A stretch of 64,000 nucleotides of DNA from Irpex lacteus (taxonomy: Eukaryota; Basidiomycota; Agaricomycetes; Polyporales; Irpicaceae). The notes under the pieces were generated by a model. That model made no database searches. It worked only from the letters and a program-made list of their open reading frames with translations, and had not been told where the DNA came from. The position numbers were made by a program, and so were the translations under genes. Shown piece after piece: positions 34,877 to 46,014 of the stretch (position 1 is its first letter; each line of letters opens with the position of its first letter). The stretch covers positions 62,001 to 126,000 of the forward strand of contig MQVO02000006.1 in the NCBI GenBank assembly GCA_001986395.2, in the 5' to 3' direction.

Positions 34877-37014
34877 ATGCCCGAAATTTCTACCTTCACG
34901 CTTCTGGCCATTACTGTGCCCGCAGCGGTCATCTTCCTCGCTCGCCAATATCAGTGGCGGCGTAAGCTTCAAGGATGCAACTACCCCCTGGTCCTAAGGG
35001 ATGGCCCATCATAGGCAATCTACTCGACTTGCCGTCTGAGCAAGCCTGGGTAAAATTCCGCGACTGGTCAAGAACTTACGGCACGGCGCACTCTCAATTT
35101 AATACATCCATCATACTGACTAGTCTACGATAGGTAACTTTATGTTCCTTCAAGCCTTCAACACGCCCATTGTCGTCATTTCATCGCCCGACATCTGCCG
35201 TGATCTCATGGAGAAGCGTTCCGCAATATATTCCGATAAGGCGCGGTTCGCTATAGACGAGTTGTAGGTCATATCTGGATTCTCATCAAGTCACCGTGCT
35301 AAAGCCATCGTATTCGTCTAGAACTGGATGGGATTTCAACTTAGGAGTCATGCCTTACGGTCAACGCTGGCGCGGCGTTCGCACCTATTTCCACCAGTAT
35401 TTCAATTCAATCGTAACACCGAACTATCATGCAAAACAAACCGAACAAGTCCACGCATTTTTACGGCGTTGTCTTGATCAAGCGGGAAAGCAACTTGATC
35501 CATCATGCGTCCGCCTGTAATGCCGTTTCACTCCTTGTTCGGCAGGGTTCTGTGCACTAACACGCCCTTTCGATCGGTTTTAGAACTTTGGCTGCGACTG
35601 TTATTGACTTGGTTTACGGACAAGAAATCGTTAGTATGGACGAAGAATACATGAAGCTAACCGTGGAATCGATCGACGGATTCGTCGAGAGCAAAGCTTT
35701 CGGCAAATTCTGGGTCGACTTCATGCCCTTCCTGAAGTATCTGCCGGCTTGGCTGCCTGGTGCCGATGCAGTAAAATATGGTGCCCGTTTCCGACCTGTA
35801 ACCGAGGAGATGCTCGATCGACCGTTCCGTGAAATCCAGAGTGGAGCGGTAAGTACACTTCCATACAACACCACGTCATAACGTTGCTAAACGTGGTTTA
35901 GAATCAAAACCCCTCCATGCTACGTGACATCCTACTGAAACTCAAAGATGAACGTGACCCAGAGCGCAGGAAGATTCAAGAGGAGTATGCAAAACAGGCT
36001 ACTGGGATCGCTTACGCAGGTATGTGGTTTACGACTCCATTCCACGGTATAATCTGTCTCATACTGCGGAACAGCTGCTTCTGATACAGTCCGTTTGTTC
36101 CTGATACAGAGGTGTAGCACTCACTGATGTGATGGGTCATTTGCAGACGTATTCTCTACTCCAGACCTTCTTCTGCGCGATGGCAATGAGTCCTGAGATT
36201 CGCAAGAAGGCTCAAGAAGAGCTTGAATTAGTCGTTGGCCTCGATAGGCTTCCGTCCTATGAAGACCAAGAAGATCTTCCCTATATCCAGGCTGTCTACT
36301 TGGAGTGTGTAAGGTGGTTGCCGGTGGTCCCTCTCGGCATTGCTCACCGCCTCATTACCGACGACTATTACAACGGCTATTTCATTCCTGAAGGCACCGT
36401 CATTGTCCCCGTACGTTGTCCGTATCAAATATATTCAAGTATTCCCACTGATATTGTCTGTTGATCTTCCGTTCAGAACGTTTGGTATGCATAATGATTA
36501 CTGTTGCGGACGTGTCCAAACTCACTAGCCTGCAACAGGCAGATGCTTCGGGATCCTCAGGATTATCCCGATCCAGAAAGGTTCAACCCGGACAGATTTA
36601 TGAAGGATGATGCACTGGATCCGGACGTGCGCGACCCTTCCATTGTGGCATTTGGGTTTGGACGTCGGTGAGTGACATGATGATCGTAACACATTACGTC
36701 CCTAATCTAACACGCTGGAAGAATCTGTCCTGGCCGGCACTTTGCAAAGGACAATGCCTTCCTGACGATTGCTACAACCTTACACGTGTTCGACATTTTA
36801 CCTTCTCTCGATGAAATGGGCAACGAACTGGACCCTACGCCAAAGATGACTAGCACCGGAGGCTTGTGGTCAGTCCCCGCATCTTATGTCAATCTCGTCT
36901 AGTACATTGACAGCCAACCGTACCTCTAGTTATCCAGATCGCTTGCACTACATGTTGAAGCCCCGATCCGAAGCGGCTGAGAAGCTTATTCGAACAACTG
37001 CGACTGCTATGTGA
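34877..37014 (+). CDS. Cytochrome P450 (paralogue 2), frame break after the membrane anchor
   Basis: The anchor exon (MPEISTFTLLAITVPAAVIF, then WRRKLQ) runs into TAG, because the hinge LPPGPKGWPIIGNLLDLP is in a different frame from about 34975 on. No plausible intron repairs this. Everything downstream is intact: TGWDFNLGVMPYGQRW, FWVDFMPFLKYLPAWLPG, ATGIAYAAASDT made with a 14-nt microexon (36075-36088), NVW from an 8-nt microexon (36477-36484), PERFNPDRF, and the haem loop FGFGRRICPGRHF. It ends IRTTATAM. The first intron seems to use a GC donor (35081). An internal ATG at 34975 could give an anchorless protein. It is either a recent pseudogene, an assembly indel, or an altered start. Same group as the P450s at 9963, 41008 and 62131. 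Confidence 0.85.
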
Positions 37015-37682
37015 TTAATGTTATTGCGACAATGAAAGCCCGTGTAAATGTGACTGATTTTATTGCAATGCTATAACGTCGCACGGTTGCCAGGACTCAG
37101 GTCAGCCACAATATCTATGCTCGCTTCGTCGCTCACTCTCTATCTACTCTCATCGCTGCAGTGTAATTCGCTTATTTCTCGCTGCTTTAAAGTGAAAGAA
37201 TATGACCGGAAGACGCTGTAGATCCAAAGGCTGGCTGCAGTCACTATCTGCTATCCTGACAGATTCCCGCCCAAGCATGCCATTGCGCCCACTCGGCGGC
37301 CCTTGTTTCGACTTGTAGTGAAGGAAGATCCATCCCATACCCATATCTCCCGGTAGGCTCGGCATATGATACGAGATATTAGGACAATACCCAGTTAATG
37401 GGATGCTCCATGGACATGAGAACGCACACATCCAAGCCTCAGGCCTCAGGAATTGAATGATCTGAGATATGGCTTGGGCAGGCTGTTCGTGAGAGTATAC
37501 AAAATTTGTAGCAAGATCGACCGGGAGACGCGAGGGATATATACCGAAAATGTCGGAGAAGACGTACTTGGTGGGACGAGTTTGTACAGGTATGGCTACA
37601 TTATGAGTTCCGAAATTGACTGTATCTGATTCTAGATTCACTGATATGTCAGGTTAAACTATTTTACACGGCGATTGACAAG

Positions 37683-37773
37683 ACATTGCACCATTTTGCA
37701 GTGCAATGTTCAGTCGACGTCACAACGTGCTATTGTACGTCGATTCAACACTGTCGAACCTCGACGACAGTGT
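37683..37773. repeat. Pair of short perfect hairpins
   Basis: Stem 1: ACATTGCAC / GTGCAATGT with a 9-base loop (37683-37691 and 37701-37709). Stem 2: ACACTGTCG / CGACAGTGT with an 8-base loop (37748-37756 and 37765-37773). Two 9-bp stems within 91 bases is more than I would expect from neighbouring sequence. Confidence 0.6.
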
Positions 37774-38132
37774 CAGGTGAAGCATGTAGACACCCTGTTG
37801 CTTCAAGAAACTAACTTCACTGCTTCTTTAGTAGCACCACATCGTATATACTGAAGTTTTATTGAGCATGGTAAGTACACGAGGCGGTGAAGAGTTGGCA
37901 GTCGATATCGGCCGCCGGCGGTAACTTCTGCTCCGAGTCGCAAAAGGTCGCGAGCACTTCGTGCAACAAAACACCCACTCTCGGAGCCGGGATGTATGTA
38001 CGATTCTACAGTTCGAGTCAACCATTGACGTCAGTCATAATGCATAACCTTTCGGTGTATTCCGAGTAGAGGAGTTATATCCCGTTAACCCGGTATATCA
38101 TAGGGCAGTTCTCGGTAAGTTTTAGTGAAAAC

Positions 38133-38139
38133 TATAAAT
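38133..38139 (+). promoter_or_regulatory. TATA box of MFS exporter
   Basis: TATAAAT 68 bases before the ATG at 38207. Confidence 0.5.
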
Positions 38140-38206
38140 TCAACGCTGAATTGTTCTTTTTCCGCCATTTCTCACATCCTTGCTAGCCACTTCCTTACCG
38201 AGGTCA

Positions 38207-40250
38207 ATGTCGGCATCTGATGCTTTGAATACGCCCATGGTATCTCCAGCACGTACCCTTGTGGATGGAACCGCCCCTCAGAAATACAGCGCGGCCAGAC
38301 GGTACACTCTGCTCATTATCTTCTGCCTGGCGCAGTTTCTTGATGCTATGAATAATGGCACCTTGTTTTCTGCGATCCCGACTCTCGTCGCTGAGCTTGA
38401 TATGACATCAAACGAATCCACATGGCTCATTTCCGGATTTCAGCTCACGTTCGCGTCTTTCCTTCTCATAGTGAGTGATAATGCCTCAATGCTGAGTTTT
38501 ATCGACTAAATTCATTGTCATAGAGTGGAAGGATATCTGACGTGTACAATCCGAGTATGTACACAACATTGATCCTGCCTACGGGCCTGTCTGAAATGCT
38601 TCCAGAGCTATCGTTTACTACCGGCATGATGGTGCTCGGACTGTTATCCCTAGGAGCCGGTTTTGCTGACAACAAGATCGCGCTGATCGTACTTCGGGCA
38701 CTTAGTGGTATCGGTATGTTTCTGAGCTGTTTTTCGGTCAATACGATAGGCCTTACGCAAGGATTTAGCCGCTGCTCTAACCATCCCCTCGGCCTGGCCC
38801 TCCTCACGGACGCATTCCCCCAGAAGAAGGAACAAGCTCGTGAGTCCTTGTCGTATATATGGACGAATGCTTTCCTGACCTCGAATGTCGTAGGGGCCAT
38901 CGGTGCATTCGGAGGATGTGGTGCGGTTGGAAACGGTACGCTTGTAGGAATGAATGGTTTTGAAAACTACCATTAACCATTCGTTACCTGTATTCCCTTA
39001 CTCTAGTTCTTGGTTTGATTGTTGGCGCCATCTTTGTCGAGTATGCGACTTGGCCCTGGATCTTCTGGTTCGTTGCTATTGCAGGACTACTCATCTCACT
39101 TGCCGGCGCGATTCTCATACCAGGCGGTTTTATGCCTGCGACCCCAGGTATATCGGGCAAGCCAAGGTGGATGAGTCTAGATTTAGGAGGTGTATCTATC
39201 CTTACCGGTAAGCTCTTTACCTTTCCTACGTTGTCAAGTTTCAAAAGTGTCATGTTGAAGTCATGCTCTAATTTAGCTGCTCTTATTTTGTTCATCTTCG
39301 CCGTTACTTCTGGGGGTGCGTCGACCGGCTGGCGCACCGCCGGAGTCATCGTTCCTCTCATCATCTCCGTGTTCATGGTGATTGCATTTTTCTACTACGA
39401 GACGCGTATCCCTGTTGAGACGGCTTCAGTGTAAGTTCATCTGTCTACACCTTATCTGGCTTGCCTTTGCTAATAGCGTTTTCAATCCTATAGGCCACCT
39501 GGCACATGGTTCCTGCCCAATTTTGGCTCTCTGTTCGGTGTCGCCCTACTACCGCAACTTTGGTGGACCGCTGACTTTACTATCCTTACTCCTGTTTGGC
39601 AGGATGTGTATAAGTGGTCAGCCATCTCGGTTGCGCTTCGCATGTACGCCTTCTCCACCGAAGACTTCATATCTGCTGACTGACATGTAGTACTATTTTA
39701 TGAACATGACAGGATCCCTATAAGTGGAATCTCCCTTATTGTCTCTTTCTCAGGAACACTCTCGCACGTCTTTGCCCCAAAACACATACTCGTATTCTCG
39801 CATATGCTATTAATCATTGGCACCACCCTCCTAGCCCTTGCCGACTCCGCGGACAAATACTTCTCTCATATATTGCCAGGGTTTATTTTTGGATCCGCAG
39901 GAGCTATGGGCGTGTACACGCATGCCTACATCGCCATCTTTCGCTGTGTGCCCACTTCCATGGCAGGAACAGTGGGCGCTATTTTTAACTGCGCTTTACA
40001 ACTAGGCGGCGCTGTAGGTATCGCTGCGGTATCATCCATCGAGTCCTCTCTCGAAGCGGGACTCCCCAGGAACTCAGAAGGAGTTGTAGCATCTTATAAG
40101 GGTCGCGCTGCCGGATTTTGGTTCCTGCTGGCGATCATAGGTGTGGAATTGCTGAACGTCTTAGTGTTTTATCGGGTAGAGAAGATCTCGAAGGAGGATG
40201 TAGAGTCACAGGGAGAGGTTGGCGAGAAGAAAAGGGCTGATAATTCCTGA
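38207..40250 (+). CDS. MFS multidrug/toxin exporter, DHA2 (14-helix) type, apparent frame break
   Basis: Proton-driven plasma-membrane exporter. The first helix segment reads YTLLIIFCLAQFLDAMNNGTLFSAIP, with the DHA2-like LDAM pattern in place of the usual LD.TIV; then come STWLISGFQLTFASFLLI and SGRISDVYNPK (motif A). Motif C-like sequence ALSGIGAALTIPSA is followed by LALLTDAFPQKKEQARAIG. These two pieces are in different frames, joined near 38786-38797 with one base missing or two extra. Later helices are intact: IFWFVAIAGLLISLAGAILI, ALILFIFAVTSGGASTGW, GFIFGSAGAMGVYTHAYIAIF. About 520 residues in eight or nine exons. It lies between two P450 paralogues on the same strand, suggesting export of a P450 product or of a toxic compound. 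Confidence 0.87.
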
Positions 40251-41007
40251 CCACAAGTAGAGCCTATCAACTGGGCCGCGTTTACTGCAAGCCACTGCGT
40301 GCTACTATAGACAGTCAAACTTAGCTGCAAACCGCTGGTACCTTCATCTTGGCGCAGTGAGTTGTACACTGGTGAGCAGATTGTTAGGCAAGCTCCACTG
40401 GTGACCTACTTTAGCTAACGGTATGCGTCTACGGAGGCGTTAATTTTGCTTTGTAACTGGCTCCCATCGTCCGAGCTGCTCGTCTCCTCATCAAATCGCT
40501 GGTACAATGCCAGTATCTATCTTGATACTATGCATGAAGTAGGGGCAAAACCTGTCATCATCGCGATTCCGAGCCCGAGAATGAACATTTTCTTCTCAAC
40601 TTTCTTCAGCCCGGTGTTTCTAGAGACTTAAGCGCCAACGACCATCCGAGTCCCCGTGAATGCTCACGTACATGATCATGTGAGGTCAGCAGCATACTAG
40701 CACGGTACTGTCGCCAGTGCTATTTATTTCCGCTTTGAGATATCTCACCTCTGACTGCTGTAAGCGGCTAGTACAGCTAGATTTGGGACTGTATCTCCGC
40801 CCTGCCGTCGACTTCGCATCACATTGTTAAGGTTGCGAAGTCTATACTTACGGTCTGGCAAAGCTGCGTACTTAAACTGCATGTACGGCCCAAGAATGTT
40901 CTGACCTCCGGAGTCGTCCATCGCAAGCCGAGAGCAAGTATCGCGTGCTAACTCTTCCCCAGGTCCACTACCTCAGACTTGCCTCCGTACGTAGTGGGAC
41001 GCTAACG
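40251..41007. other. Intergenic, nothing recognised
   Basis: Between the MFS exporter and the third P450 paralogue. No gene, RNA or clear repeat; no obvious TATA box close to 41008. Confidence 0.5.
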
Positions 41008-43193
41008 ATGCCGCTTTCTTCATTCGAACTCCACGTTGTTGTCACCACCATCGCAGCTCTCCTCTGTGCTCTCACGTGCCGATTGATGCGCCGACTCCAA
41101 GAGCGTACACCGCCAGGACCTCGCGGATGGCCCCTCATAGGCAATATGTTGGAATTTCCAACTCAATATCCATGGATAATCTTTCGAGAGTGGTCTAAGA
41201 CCTACGGTACGGATGCTCATTGACTTATGATCGTTTTCAGATGAGATGCTGAGGGGCTCAAATCACACTCTGGCAGGGAATATGATATTTCTTCGACTGC
41301 TGAACACCCGAATGCTCGTTATATCCTCCGCGGATATAGCCTTGGAGCTCATGGAGAAGCGAGCATCAATCTATTCCGATAAACCAATCTTTCCTATGGA
41401 TGCACTGTAAGCGTTAGGTTTCTTTCTACTGCCATGCATATTACACTGGCATTCACCAATGCATCCTGTTCCCGCAGGCTAGGATGGGATCGTAATCTTG
41501 GACTCATGCCTTATGGTCATCGCTGGCGCAGCATTCGTGCTCACTTCCACCAATACTTCAATAACGTCACAACAAGGAACTACCACGATGTACAAACCAC
41601 TGGAATCCACAGATTTCTACGACGCAGTATAGATCAAGGAGGAAAACAAGTCGATGTATCGAATATTCAATTGTCAGTACTTCTATGTTCGGATGAAACT
41701 CTGCTCCGATTCACCATGGCCTCCCAAACTTCCCAGAACATTGGCGACTATCATTCTGGACATTGTCTATGGCCATGAGGTCCGCAGTATGGACGATCAC
41801 TACTTGAAGCTGATCAACAAAGCCTCGTCCTACTTCGTCGAGGGGAAGGCTCTGGGTAGGTTCTGGGTCGATTTCATTCCTCTACTCAGATATGTACCCC
41901 CATGGGTGCCTGGAGCTGCCGCCGCCAAGTATGGTGCGGAAGCCCGCCCCGTAGTCGAGGAGATGTTCGACAAGCCTTTACGAGATCTGCGTTCGAACTT
42001 GAACGGGGTTAGTCTAAGGGATTGCGAACTTAGCTCGATCCACAACTCTTGACACCAAGCGCAGAATCAAAAACCATCTATGGCCCGAGATCTTCTGGAG
42101 AAACTTCAGCGGGAACCGGACCCGCGCCGAAGAGAAAGCCTATACGAGCACATTAAAGATGCTACAGGACTTGCATACATTGGCGAGTACTCTTGTTTGT
42201 AACTTACTAGAATACCATCAAGCTCATATTGTTCCCCATGGCAGTCGGCGCAGACACGGTACGCCCTTCTTCCGATTCATCAGTAAGTACTTCACTCATA
42301 TCGAATAAATTGATGTACCTCTGCAGACACTGTCTCTTCTTCAAACATTTTTCTGTACCATGGCAATGAGCCCCGCTATCCAGAAGAAAGCTCAGGAAGA
42401 ACTTACATCGGTGGTGGGCCCAGGAAGACTTCCGACATTTGAAGATTACAAAGATTTGCCATATATCCAAGCTATCATCTTGGAATGTACAAGATGGCTT
42501 CCAGTATTACCTCTTGGGCTTGCTCATAGAGTGACGGTCGACGATCACTACGGCGGGTATCTCATTCCGAAAGGAACCGCCATTGTCCCTGTACGTTGTT
42601 GCTTTATTGCTTGATTTGATATGCTGTGTAACCGCAATAACGACGCCTATCTGCACAGAATGTTTGGTGAGTGTCACTCATATACCTACCATACTACACA
42701 CGCTCACGCGGAAGACACGGTCACAATAGGCAAATGCTTCGTGATCCTCAGGACTATCCGGACCCTGATGAATTCAATCCCGACAGATTTATCAAGGACG
42801 GTGACATCAACCGCGAGGTCCGTGACCCAACAACTCTAGCTTTTGGATTTGGTCGTCGGTAAGCAAGTCTCATAGATCCATGTAACCTACCTTATTCCAT
42901 CAACACAGGATTTGTCCTGGCCGACATTTTTCACAAGATAATGCTTTCTTGACTATAGCCTCAGTACTACACGTCTTTGACATCGTGCCCTCCCTGGACG
43001 AGAATGGTAATGAGCTGGACCCCACGCCGCGTATGACTACGGGCGTTTTATCGTCAGTTTATTCGGTTGGTCCTGAGTCGCTTTGTGAACTGACCGGTAC
43101 ATCCCTAGGTATCCTGAACGCGTCAATTGCATGCTTAAACCAAGATCAGAAGTAGCAGAGAGGCTGGTGCGAGAGACCGCACTTGCTACGTGA
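41008..43193 (+). CDS. Cytochrome P450 (paralogue 3), apparently intact
   Basis: Starts MPLSSFELHVVVTTIAALLC (anchor), then RTPPGPRGWPLIGNMLEFP in frame. Later motifs are LGWDRNLGLMPYGHRWRS and FWVDFIPLLRYVPPWVPG. The I-helix AYIVGADTTLSLLQTFF is assembled with the 14-nt microexon 42245-42258. The K-helix region is ILECTRWLPVLPLGLAHR. NVW comes from the 8-nt microexon 42659-42666; then PDEFNPDRF, the haem loop FGFGRRICPGRHF, and the end VAERLVRETALAT. The intron before the 14-nt exon appears to use a GC donor (GCGAGT at 42183). Every join keeps frame, unlike the paralogues at 34877 and 62131, so this is the best functional candidate next to the exporter. Substrate unknown. An in-frame ATG at 40945 is possible, but the one at 41008 gives the normal anchor. 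Confidence 0.9.
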
Positions 43194-43287
43194 ACCAGAA
43201 CCTAGTTTGTGCTCGCTCATTTCCAAATATGCTCCTTGTTAGCGATTAAGCAAGGCTATGTGTACATACGTCGAATGTCTTCCGCTT

Positions 43288-45673
43288 TCACATACGGAAT
43301 ACGCCATAGCCCTTTCCGTCACCATCCCAAGTAGTCGCACTCCTTCCGCTCTTGCCTGATCCTTGCCGTTCACGAGCAGCGAGTGCCAGAGCAAGACCAA
43401 CGGTATCTCGCGTGTCAACGGGCTTAACAATACCATCGTCCCACAGACGAGCAGTTGCATACAATGCAGTCGACTGTTCCTCAATCTCCTCCTTGAGGGA
43501 AGAATGCTTGCTCTTGTCTCTGAATAGTGAAGACAATCATGAGCCAACCTAACACGATCCTGGATTTAGGCGATACGCACTTTGACACAGTTGCCATGAC
43601 TTGAGAAAGTTGGCCAGGGCCCATGACAGAAACTTTGGCGTTCTGTGGAAGTTGTCGCAGTCAGCAATGGGATGGTGTTCCGTTTCAGTATCACTCACAG
43701 GCCACATCCACAAAAAGCGCGGAGAATACTGTTGAATAAAGATGGTCAGGTCACGGAATCCTAATCATGAGCGCCCCCAAGTACGTACAGCTCTACCGCA
43801 CATTCCTACACGATTCATCGCATAAGCCAGCGCACACAGGCATTATGTAATTCATTACACTCACCGTAGTTTCCAGCACCATAGCTTCCACCGACTATGA
43901 CGGTCAGCTTGGGCACATCAGCGCACGCGACGGCCCGAACCATCTTGGCTCCGTCCTTGGCGATGCCGCCCTTTTCAGCCTTGGAGCCAACCATGTAACC
44001 CGTAACGTTCACGAGGAAGAGAAGCGGTATTTGGCGTTGCGAACAAAGCTCAATGAAGTGGGTTGCTTTAATCGCAGACTGCGAGAATAGGATACCGTTG
44101 TTGCCCACTATGCCAACAGGATACCCATGAACGTTGGCGAATCCCTAATGTGTTTGACAAGTCAGTGAGGACAACCAATCTCCATCAGACCAGTATGAAC
44201 TGACAGTAACAACGGTAGTGCCGTATTCTTTCTTGAATTCACGGAAGCGGCTGCCGTCGACTATTCGTGCAATGACATCACGCATGTCAAAGGCTTGTCG
44301 AAGATCGGTACCCACTATGCCGTGGAGCTCATGAGCGGGGTAGATTGGGTCTTCGGGAGTCACAGGCGGCTTGGAGAGGTAGAATCAATGGAAGGATACA
44401 TCATGATGAGAATTCGACTTACAGGAACTTCACGACTGCCAGCCTTGCCCAGGTCACTGATAATACCTCTCGCAATTGCAATGGCATGTTCGTCGTCGCG
44501 CGCCAGATGGTCCGTGACACCACTTTCTGACGAATGCATCAACCCACCTCCAAGAGTCTCTTCGTCGACTTCCTCGCCTGTCGCAGCTTTCACCAGTGGT
44601 GGACCGGCTAAGAAGATTCTCCCTTGCTCTCGCACAATGATGTTCTCGTCAGCCATAGCAGGTACATATGCGCCGCCTAGGCCGTTCGTAAGCTTCCATC
44701 TCGAACCAAAGACTCAGAATCGGACACTTACCTGCAACAGAAATACCATGCACTATGGCTATTTGTGGTATGCCGAGAGCCGACATTTGTGCCTATTGTG
44801 ACAACAGCATTGTAAGTGTAGTTATAGCCCTTTAAAAGCCGCGATGTAACAAACCATGTTATAAAATATCCTTCCGAAGTGCTCTTTATCCGGAAAGACC
44901 TAGATATTGCGGTTCAGCTAGGAGAAGCGTTTGTTGTAAGTGGACATACGTTGGCTTGATGCGGTAGGGCAGCACCACCAGACTCAACTGAGATTATGAA
45001 ATGATCGTTTAGCGAGTAATAGATAAAAGTGTCTAATGTACTCACCGACATAGACGCATGGTAGGCCGTGCTCTCGGGCAATCTCTTGCGCGCGAAGATG
45101 TTTCTTCACCTAAATGTCTAGACAGATGAGGGACGGCGTTTACACGCTGGAGTTGACACAAACTGACAGTGAGGGGATAATATGAACCACCTTTGACGGT
45201 AGCGTCGTTGACTACTATCACACACTCTCGTCCAGATATTCTTCCTATGCCAGTTATGACACCCGCCCCAGGCACGTCGTCAGTGTAGACGTCGTGTGCA
45301 GCTAGCTGTGATAATTCGAGGAACGGTGTATGAGGGTCGAGTAGTAGCGAGAGCCTGATTCGAAGTATGTCTCAGGTATGAGCGCGTCAAAACAGCCTCA
45401 ATGAGTGGCGCACCTTTCGCGAGGTAGCTTCTTCCCCTTACTTATCATTCTCTGCGCTGCTTTCTCGCCTCCCCCAAGGCGAGCCTTGGAGACTTTCGCC
45501 TCATAATCAGCTACAGCTGCATCCATTGCTTCAGCCTTTGCTCGAAATTCCGGCGAGCTGGTCGACAACAAGGACGGTAGTACCGAAGCATGATACCCGC
45601 GACTGAGTCCTCGTCCCATTAACGTTGCACTGGCAAAGCCATGTCGTATTGACCGTTGAGCTACCGCACGCAT
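43288..45673 (-). CDS. MCCB: Methylcrotonyl-CoA carboxylase beta (carboxyltransferase) subunit, mitochondrial
   Basis: Transfers the carboxyl group from biotin to 3-methylcrotonyl-CoA in leucine breakdown in the mitochondrial matrix. The N-terminus [20 protein letters not shown] is an Arg/Ser-rich targeting peptide with no acidic residue. Carboxyltransferase motifs follow in order: [34 protein letters not shown], a segment matching [63 protein letters not shown], and [20 protein letters not shown]. Then come [20 protein letters not shown] and [19 protein letters not shown], and the end [15 protein letters not shown]. About 550 residues in many exons, complete. Sequence upstream of 45673 is open in frame but has no ATG. 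It starts 341 bases from divergent PRP31. Confidence 0.93.
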
Positions 45674-46014
45674 TTGGTAACAAGACAGAGGAGGCTTAGT
45701 GAGCGCACAGTGGTGGTGGTTGAGAGCAAGTCGCGTCGACGCCGGCGACGGTGCCTTCAACGTCCCTGCTGACTTGTTCCGGATCTCGAAAGCATTCACG
45801 AGTGTGGGGAAGGTCCGATCAATTCTGAGATCATGCGTGACCCTCCGTAACGTACGCCTGATGTGACATATTGATGCGCCTACTGCTCACGTCACACTTT
45901 ACTCGTAAGCGCCTGCATAGGCGCGACGTTACTAGTAGGTCGTGCCTTGAGCTCTTTGGTGCTTGCTATTACTCAACTTCGTCACTCACCAGTACTACTC
46001 GCACACACATAGAA

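Larger units (their letters stand above)
37015..38206. other. Intergenic between P450 and MFS genes, with two hairpins
   Basis: The minus strand carries a 163-codon open frame (37150-37641) with no recognisable domain. Two 9-bp stem inverted repeats follow at 37683-37709 and 37748-37773. TATAAAT at 38133-38139 precedes the exporter ATG. No other gene supported. Confidence 0.5.

Noticed and set aside
37150..37641. 163-codon open frame on the minus strand downstream of the P450 at 34877
   Set aside because: Composition is more protein-like than most, but there is no recognisable domain, promoter or second exon, and the length is within chance expectation. Left out as a gene.
45674..45799. Upstream extension of the MCCB reading frame
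   Set aside because: Open in frame but begins at a non-ATG codon and lacks an ATG; the ATG at 45673 gives a proper mitochondrial targeting peptide.
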